From: Desarmillaria ectypa
Lineage: Eukaryota > Basidiomycota > Agaricomycetes > Agaricales > Physalacriaceae
Direction: 5' to 3'
Assembly (NCBI GenBank): GCA_030407005.1
Contig: JAUDYN010000001.1
Span: 1,116,001-1,180,000 of the forward strand
DNA: 64,000 bases
Under the pieces are notes generated by a model that was given only the letters and a program-made list of their open reading frames with translations, was not told the DNA's origin and did not search any database. Made by a program: the position numbers and the translations under genes. Every line of letters starts with the position of its first letter. The first letter of the stretch is position 1. Shown here piece after piece: positions 58,184-64,000 of this stretch.

Positions 58184-59010
58184 ATGTCTGGACAATTGGT
58201 ACCCGCCGTAATGCCTGCACGGTGGGCCAGGAGCAAAGACTTTACTGGAAGACCAGCGTCTTCCTCGTAAGTTAACTTTCCCTTGCATGCGACCATGCAC
58301 TGAAGCTGCGCGGCTGGAAGTTTGAGGGTGTATTGTTCCGTGTACCAATATATCAACTCATCGAGAACTCGGAGACGTTCAGAGTTATGTTTACGTTGCC
58401 GCAGGCTGGGACTGACACCGTAGAAGGTGATGCCGACGATAAACCTACCCAACTGCAAGGTGTCAGTAAAGTAGACTTTGAGCGACTACTCAAACGTATA
58501 TACCTTCAGTAATATCTCTGCTGATTTGATTATCATCAATTTCATGGCTGATTTAGGAATGGGCTACCTCCACTCGAAATATCGCACGAGGAATGGCTAT
58601 CAATCTTAAAGGTCTCGACAATGTGGGAGATGACATAAATACGCAACACTGCTATTTCATACATCATGGAACGCCAACTGGAAATTGATGCGACAGTGCG
58701 AATTTTCCTAGGCAAAGAATATGATGTACCGACCCTGGTGACCTCCCGAATCGTCAGCCTGATCAACCAACGGGGAGGGGTGAGCGAAGAGCAGACGGAT
58801 GAGATGGCGCTGCATATACAATGTATACGGGTTAAGCTGCTGGAAAACAGGAGTATTCCATCCGTGTTTCCAGAAAGCGATGTGCACGCTGTGGAAAGAG
58901 ACGTATTTCATGAGGAATGGTCTTTTTCAGAGCCGGTGAAAGAGACAGAGGAGTTGGAAAAAATAAAAGCAAGGAGAATGCGATTTACGAGACGCGCCAA
59001 CTGGTGGTAA
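58184..59010 (+). pseudogene. BTB/POZ family copy 12, near-complete but with a stop in exon 3
   Basis: The order matches copy 11: RLYWKTSVFL with donor at 58267; core FEGVLFRVPIYQLIENSETF with DADDKPTQLQGVSKVDF (58321-58508); then exon 3 from 58557 with EEWLSILKVSTMWEMT, immediately followed by TAA (58636-58638) where copy 11 has Asp. The frame then runs on to 59010 (IRNTAISYIMERQLEIDA, FLGKEYDVPTLVTSRI). The ATG nearest to exon 1 (58184) is out of frame with it, so the start is also damaged. The left border is approximate. A translation from the internal ATG at 58666 would lack the BTB domain. Confidence 0.75.
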
Positions 59011-59105
59011 AATAGACTTTGCATGGTTTATATTTCCGGTACCCAGCGAGCAGCGATTAGCTGCGTTCGGTAACCCGGACCGACACCGAATTACCTGTTA
59101 CTTCC

Positions 59106-59936
59106 ATGCCTTCAATTCTCGAAAAAATCTACGCTCAACGTGCAAAAGATGTCGAATCGGCTTCGTCAACGCCTGGAACATCGCCAGAAGATATCGACAC
59201 CTATCTTTCAATGAACCTTGCCCCATCGCTCATTTCATTTGTCGACCGCCTGAAGCAGAACCCAGCCAGTACATCCTCCATTTCTCTTATGGCAGAGATC
59301 AAGCGTGCTAGCCCATCGAAAGGACCAATTGCTATGAAAATCAACCCCGCCCAGCAAGCACAGACGTATGCTCGTGCTGGAGCTTCCGTCATCTCCGTCC
59401 TTACTGAGCCAAGCTGGTTCAAAGGCTCACTCCTCGACATGCGACTAGTGCGCCAGGCGATTGACTCTCTGCCCAACCGACCCGCGGTACTTCGCAAGGA
59501 CTTTATCTTTGACCCCTACCAAATCGCGGAGGCTAGGCTCTTTGGTGCCGATACCATTCTCCTCATTGTCGCCATGCTTCAGACCGATCAGCTGAAGAAC
59601 CTCTATGACTATGCGTTGAAATTGGGCATGGAGCCTCTTGTGGAGGTGAACAATGCAAAGGAGATGGAGATCGCATTGGACCTGGGAGCAAAGGTTATCG
59701 GCGTGAACAACCGGAATCTTCATGATTTCCAGGTGGATATGGGGACGACGAGTCGATTGGTGGAGATGATCCGAGACAGGGACGTCGTCCTGTGCGCACT
59801 GAGCGGGATATCCAATCCGAAAGACGTACAGACATACAAAGGCGAGGGTGTTCGTGCCGTGCTCATTGGAGAAGCGTTGATGAGAGCGGAGAATACCAGT
59901 GAATTCATTGCTGAGCTTTTGGGATGGTCATGGTGA
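59106..59936 (+). CDS. Stand-alone indole-3-glycerol-phosphate synthase, 276 aa
   Basis: A single uninterrupted frame covers a whole IGPS barrel. Motifs: [14 protein letters not shown] at the N-terminus, [15 protein letters not shown] (Glu64, Lys66), [27 protein letters not shown] (Lys131), [24 protein letters not shown] (Glu180), [15 protein letters not shown] (Asn202), [10 protein letters not shown] (Ser233) and [11 protein letters not shown]. These are the catalytic and phosphate-binding residues of the family, which closes the indole ring in tryptophan synthesis. In filamentous fungi IGPS is normally the middle domain of a trifunctional protein with an anthranilate synthase glutaminase domain before and phosphoribosylanthranilate isomerase after. 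Here neither is present: a dead BTB gene lies 95 bp upstream and a stop follows ELLGWSW. All catalytic residues are kept, so it may be active. Confidence 0.92.
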   Translation: MPSILEKIYAQRAKDVESASSTPGTSPEDIDTYLSMNLAPSLISFVDRLKQNPASTSSISLMAEIKRASPSKGPIAMKINPAQQAQTYARAGASVISVLTEPSWFKGSLLDMRLVRQAIDSLPNRPAVLRKDFIFDPYQIAEARLFGADTILLIVAMLQTDQLKNLYDYALKLGMEPLVEVNNAKEMEIALDLGAKVIGVNNRNLHDFQVDMGTTSRLVEMIRDRDVVLCALSGISNPKDVQTYKGEGVRAVLIGEALMRAENTSEFIAELLGWSW

Positions 59937-60320
59937 GCATTGTTTCAGTGTAAAGCTCCGTTTGTTCTGAAAGTGAAAGTAAAAGACTGACGCCTACCCC
60001 GTAATGGTGCGACTGCGCATCGCCAGGCGAGATTAGAAAAATTTGAAAGTTGAACTTCGGAGTTTTGCATCGGTACCCGTATGGTTCAGGCTCACTACGT
60101 GATGTATTTGGTACTCAGCGTACATGTGCGACACACATTTCCGCACTTCCCTTCTAAATCATCCGAACTGGAAGGGTGGATTTAACATTTGCCAGGGAAT
60201 ACCCATCCAGTCGTCAAATTGAATTCATTCAAATCTCATCACGTACTAACAAAATCGTGTGGAAGGCAATTGTTAAAATAAATGGAGCACCGGACTCTTA
60301 GGCGTAGAGCGTGGTAACAA
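59937..60320. other. Intergenic; no feature seen
   Basis: Short spacer between the IGPS gene and the 3' end of the convergent dioxygenase locus. Not IGPS- or isomerase-like in any frame by eye. Confidence 0.45.
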
Positions 60321-60734
60321 CTACACGTCAAGGCTACTGCCGTCGTCGACACCAGGGAGTTCTCCACCAGGACTTCCTCCAGAGGAACCTCCACTCAGAA
60401 CACCACCATCCTCAGTCAAGGTGGCTGCCGGTGAGATGGTGCAGCTTGCACTCATATTGACACCGATGGTACCCCAGCTTTCGTAGTAAGACTCGTTAGT
60501 TGAGGAGTTCAGATTGGATAATGATAGAGCTTACAGTAGAAGACCGTCTGAAACATCGTCACCGAGGTAGACATACTCGAGAACAGAGTCGACGCCAGTG
60601 GATCCATCATCAGGTTCAACACCAAGCGCGAACACTCGAGCAATAGTGTTGGTAGTTGTTATGGATCTCGTGTATCCGTAAACTTGGTGCATGAGTCAAC
60701 GCATGCCTACACTCGGCCTTCTCGGTCCTAGCAG

Positions 60735-61270
60735 TGACTCACACATAATTTTCTCTTACTTTCTCTATTCTTCTTGCTCATACTAGAATATAATAGAATA
60801 TTGTAGAATATTCATGACTCGAGCCTTTTAGTATATAAATACCATCTGTAACATTGTAAAAATAGAATCAATCTACTCATCTTCAAGTCCACTTCATTGT
60901 GTGAACTAAGCATCTGATCGGTTACGCCTAGCGCTTGTCAGAAACCTCGTCAGTTACGCCTAGCGCTTGCTGAACAACTCGTTGGATACGCCAAGCGCTT
61001 TCCGACACCAATCCGAAGACTACGCCTAGCGCTTGTCTTCACCTACAGCCCGTAATAGTTCCGCGCTCACCAGTTGCTTCCTACAGTAACTGCTTCGCAC
61101 TTACTGACCCCTTTACCTCGCAAACCGGACCTCTCAGGTCTCCTCACGAACCCTTGCCGGAATCCATTCTATTCCCTAACGACATACATCTTTATAACAT
61201 ATCCTACCTCGCTTCGATCATCACTTGTCGCCCCTCACTCTCATATCCTGATTTCGGCAGATTCCTAACA
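60735..61270 (+). mobile_element. Solo LTR of a retrotransposon, about 536 bp
   Basis: The element begins TGACTCACAC and ends TTCCTAACA, giving the TG...CA ends of an LTR. It is flanked by GCAG on the left and GTAG on the right, a 4-bp target duplication with one mismatch. It has an AT-rich first half with a TATA-like agtatataaata near 60832 and a CT-rich second half. No coding sequence or second LTR is in the window, so it is a solo LTR left by recombination. Plus orientation is assigned from the TATA-like element. Its insertion interrupts the dioxygenase gene. Confidence 0.75.
60923..61034 (+). repeat. Four spaced copies of a near-palindromic 14-mer inside the LTR
   Basis: TACGCCTAGCGCTT occurs at 60923-60936, 60955-60968 and 61021-61034, and with two changes (TACGCCAAGCGCTT) at 60987-61000. 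Spacing is 32, 32 and 34 bases, about three helical turns. The bases between share less similarity. The core AGCGCT is a perfect palindrome. Confidence 0.85.
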
Positions 61271-62340
61271 GTAGTGATCGCAACGGTGTTGCTGCTATAA
61301 GGCGATGTGAGTTCAACCGCGGTGATCAAGGATTGGTCGAAGAAGATCTGGCCTGATATCCTTTGTCAGCACGTCAAGAACGGAATGCTTTATGAAGAAT
61401 TATTTTACCGGTGTGATGTTCACTAGAGGCTGTAAAAGTACCGTTGTCGAAAACGGTTCCGTCACTGTGAACGACAGTGTGGAAATGGGTGGCTCGGCCG
61501 GAGTATTGTCCTAGGTACGTGCGTTTCAAATTTATGCGAGACAAGCGAGGTGTGAGTGAACGTACCGGGGAAGACAGTCTCAAACGACGCGTATCCTTCA
61601 TCGTTGGGTCGGCTGGATGCCCCGGAGGAACGTCGCATCCTGGGGAAAGGGATCAAATCAGACGTCCCATTTTATGAGGATGCTACTATATACTAACGAG
61701 GTTGGAGAGGTCGCTGGAATCACCGTTCCCAGATCCTATAACTCCCGCATAGACCCCGGTGGAGTTGCAGTGCCAAAAGTCGATGTACACTCCAGTGAGA
61801 GGCTCACAGGTCGATACGTCGATAAGCTCAAGGTCGACGTAGGAGTAGAGGCCGGGCTGGTCCTCTGAGATAGTTTTGCGGACGTATTCTCCTTTGACAT
61901 AGAAAGGTCCTTGTTCGAGCTCAGGAGTGAGCACGCAGGACGCATCTGCGGAAAAAGGATCAGAGTCGACCGTAAGGCCAGTCACGTTCGAGTGGTGATC
62001 GGTGTTCAAGACGTCTTCCAACGTGAGAGCGCTTGTAATGGCCACCTGAAAAAAAAAATCTCAGAGACAGGGAGAGAGAAAAAAAATAGGTCTAACGACT
62101 GGCAAGGCCTCACCTCTTTCGAAGTTCATCAGCTGGAGCCGCACGACGCGCTGCTGACTTGTCCATCTTGTTACGGCGGGCAAGGGTGTCCTGGCATGCT
62201 CCAAGAGAGCGGCGGGTAGCCTGCTGAAACTGGGAACGGCGAGCAACCTCTGCGCCGCTCATAGGAGCAGCTCCTGGGTGCCCGACGACGATAGTCGTAG
62301 CAAGTAAAGCAAAGGACGTGATCGAAAAAAGATAGACCAT

Positions 62341-64000
62341 ATTGCAGTGAGAACCAAGATAGGAAACTTTGGATGGGGACCGCTGACAGTTCACGTCGCG
62401 TCTTAAAGGCTTACATCCCGCGGAATACCAAGACTTGAGGTCCTGGTCGAATTACCTTTCTCTGCCGTCTGATTGGCTTGAGATTGTGTTACTGGAAATT
62501 GTGCCCAGGTTCGAGGAGTTAGAGTCTTGTACAACACCTCTCTTCCTATTGACTCTTCGTTTCATAAGTTGGACCTGGCGGACGCCGTAGAACGAGGAAT
62601 GCCAAACTTCACCTTGCTGAGCTGCGCCTTTCCGATCGAAGAACAATGGGAAAATTATTAGGGATTTTGAGGTAGGTCAAATGTCATGCAACCGTGTGTA
62701 TTCCAAATGATTCCCGTCTCTTGACTAACGCGATCTTTGTCTTGGCTTTTATTGATTTGGCTTCGATTGATAGGCGCAGTCACTATACCACGGCTTCTGT
62801 GGGTGAAAACATGGTTTCCCTGACTGAGAATCTCCGAAGTAGCATGGTCGGAAGAGCTGTGGAAGCGCTAGAGGCCCCGGTCTGTCGCACTCTAGGTCAA
62901 ATTAGCATGGCCTACAGCAAAAATCCACGGGGAATCCCATCGTGTCAAAGATATTGCCCATGTTAACGGAGTCGAAAATTTGCTCCCATAATGACAGGGT
63001 TAGTCTGATTCCATCGCACTGTGGGAGAAAGGTTTGACGAGTATAGTTGATGAGTGTCAAAAGAGGGTACTATGCAACTTTGTTGAGCACCAGTAGAGTA
63101 CCTGGATGCACATGGACATTCCTTCAGTAACATGAAAATGTCGGTTGAGGTCCGCGTTCGAATTATTATGGTTTCAAGATATCAGAACAATCCGCTACAC
63201 GAGGAGGTTGCAGTTATTTTGTCAAACATATGGTACAGGTGCATCTGTGAACAAGGAAATATATTGGAAGGCGCCAGTAAGTACTACGAATTATGACGAG
63301 CTGATAAGACTTACCGAATAATTTCGCCATACTTGATGTCACCAATGATGATAGAAGGTAGTCGTCATAATGTGGTTGTCGACAGGGCTGCAGGGAAAGA
63401 TAACAGAAAGCTGGAAAGAGGCCGGTATAAAGGATCTTATGATCATAGCGCAACAACTTAATCAAGAAGTAGCAAAATAACATGGCGGCGCGAGAATTTC
63501 GAGAACAGAAATAGTGAAGGAAGTCGATGACACCCCCACATGTACAAAGCACGTCTAGCCTTTGTTTGGTGCATGAAAAGCCAAGGTGTCGGGGATAGAC
63601 ATCAGCAAGCAGAGAACGTATTGGTAGTGGCTCGAACGAACGTATATTCTGGGGGCTAATACGCGGATGGTCACAGTACGAATCCAAAATAGGTAGGTAA
63701 AAATGATCGGTAAAAATAAAAATCATGTAAAATAAAAACGGCTCAGCCGTGCCGTTGGTGGCTGTGAAACCCAATCTTCAACACAAAGAAGTACTCAGGA
63801 GGCTAGATATCCAACTGAATATTCATGAAGATGTATAGACTCTGAAAGGTTTGAACGACGGCCCTCTGCTTTTGAACCTTTGTACCGATGACGGCAGGGG
63901 TCTTTGCCTTACTAAAAGACATGTCAGTTCTATGTACCATTCATACGCCCGTGATAAAGCTGTGATTTCAGAGTGTATGGTTTTGCAGGAATCAATCCCT
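62341..64000. other. Terminal 1.7 kb with no supportable gene
   Basis: The first 200 bases are the old promoter of the dioxygenase. A 186-codon minus frame (63214-63774), rich in Leu/Tyr/Cys, has no motif or splice partners. Near the right edge an ATG at about 63922 on the minus strand opens a 39-codon basic frame (MSFSKAKTPAVIGTKVQ) that could be the first exon of a gene, but nothing confirms it. Confidence 0.4.

Larger units (their letters stand above)
60321..62340 (-). pseudogene. Extracellular intradiol ring-cleavage dioxygenase, frameshifted and split by an LTR
   Basis: The ATG at 62340 opens a signal peptide (MVYLFSITSFALLATTIVVG). Later exons give LTLEDVLNTDHHSNVTG, GPFYVKGEYVRKTISEDQPG, DVSTCEPLTGVYIDFWHC, STGVYAGV, QYSGRATHFHTVVHSDG and IFFDQSLITAVELTSPYSSN. 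The C-terminal exons continue GYTRSITTTNTIARVFALGV, LEYVYLGDDVSDGLL and a Gly/Ser-rich end. The two Tyr and two His iron ligands of the family are recognisable (GVYAG, QYSG, THFHTVVH). Such secreted enzymes open catechol rings. The gene is broken twice. In the exon reading GIQPT-DEGYASF one extra base (61606-61608, GGG) shifts the frame. A 536-bp LTR (60735-61270) also sits between the VAITT coding part and the YGYTRS part. All other splice sites look normal, so the loss is recent. Confidence 0.85.

Noticed and set aside
60735..61270. Reading the insert as a long intron of the dioxygenase
   Set aside because: TG...CA ends, near-identical 4-bp flanks, a TATA-like box and internal repeats fit an LTR; all other introns of the gene are short.
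63214..63774. 186-codon minus frame near the right edge
   Set aside because: Unusual Leu/Tyr/Cys/His composition with no membrane-protein periodicity, no motif and no splice partners.

Overview
The window looks like a chromosome segment of a mushroom-forming basidiomycete (Agaricomycetes). Nearly every recognisable gene is cut by short GT-AG introns of about 45 to 60 bases. The gene content also fits: GPI-anchored chitin deacetylase, GH71 alpha-1,3-glucanase, extracellular intradiol dioxygenase, a Prm10-type transporter, and tandem expansions of BTB/POZ and F-box adaptors. No species can be named from the sequence alone. All gene models below were spliced by hand from reading frames plus donor and acceptor sites; no alignment was run.

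Layout. 1-188: first exon of a secreted GMC oxidoreductase (minus). 2.2-4.1 kb: an NTF2-like protein of the Mex67/NXF type. 4.2-7.4 kb: three BTB/POZ copies, one intact, one damaged, one dead. 7.4-13.0 kb: no supportable gene. 13.0-16.2 kb: ThrE/Prm10-like membrane protein in nine exons. 16.2-19.9 kb: no supportable gene. 19.9-27.8 kb: a compact block with a soluble fumarate reductase (Osm1 type), chitin deacetylase, alpha-1,3-glucanase and an Erv-type sulfhydryl oxidase. 28.3-35.2 kb: a dead BTB copy, an unknown gene, two intact BTB genes and an F-box gene. 38.7-41.8 kb: three unrecognised genes. 42.0-49.3 kb: proline iminopeptidase and, divergently, an OCRL/INPP5B-type inositol polyphosphate 5-phosphatase, then a frameshifted F-box gene. 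49.6-59.0 kb: six more BTB copies (three intact, three dead) around an OB-fold-like gene. 59.1-59.9 kb: a stand-alone indole-3-glycerol-phosphate synthase. 60.3-62.3 kb: an intradiol dioxygenase broken by a frameshift and by a solo LTR. 62.3-64.0 kb: nothing supportable.

How the genes relate. The dominant theme is birth and death of one BTB/POZ family: twelve copies, all with the same three-exon plan, in all stages from intact to fragment. They sit among F-box genes, so the window is rich in putative ubiquitin-ligase substrate adaptors. A second theme is the cell surface: chitin deacetylase and alpha-1,3-glucanase are adjacent. A third possible link is oxidative folding in the ER, since a membrane-targeted fumarate reductase and an Erv-type sulfhydryl oxidase lie within 8 kb. 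At the DNA level the notable features are five GC-AG introns, a 2-base micro-exon, several 15-21-base micro-exons, homopolymer-C tracts (one coinciding with a frameshift), and an LTR carrying four copies of a near-palindromic 14-mer.
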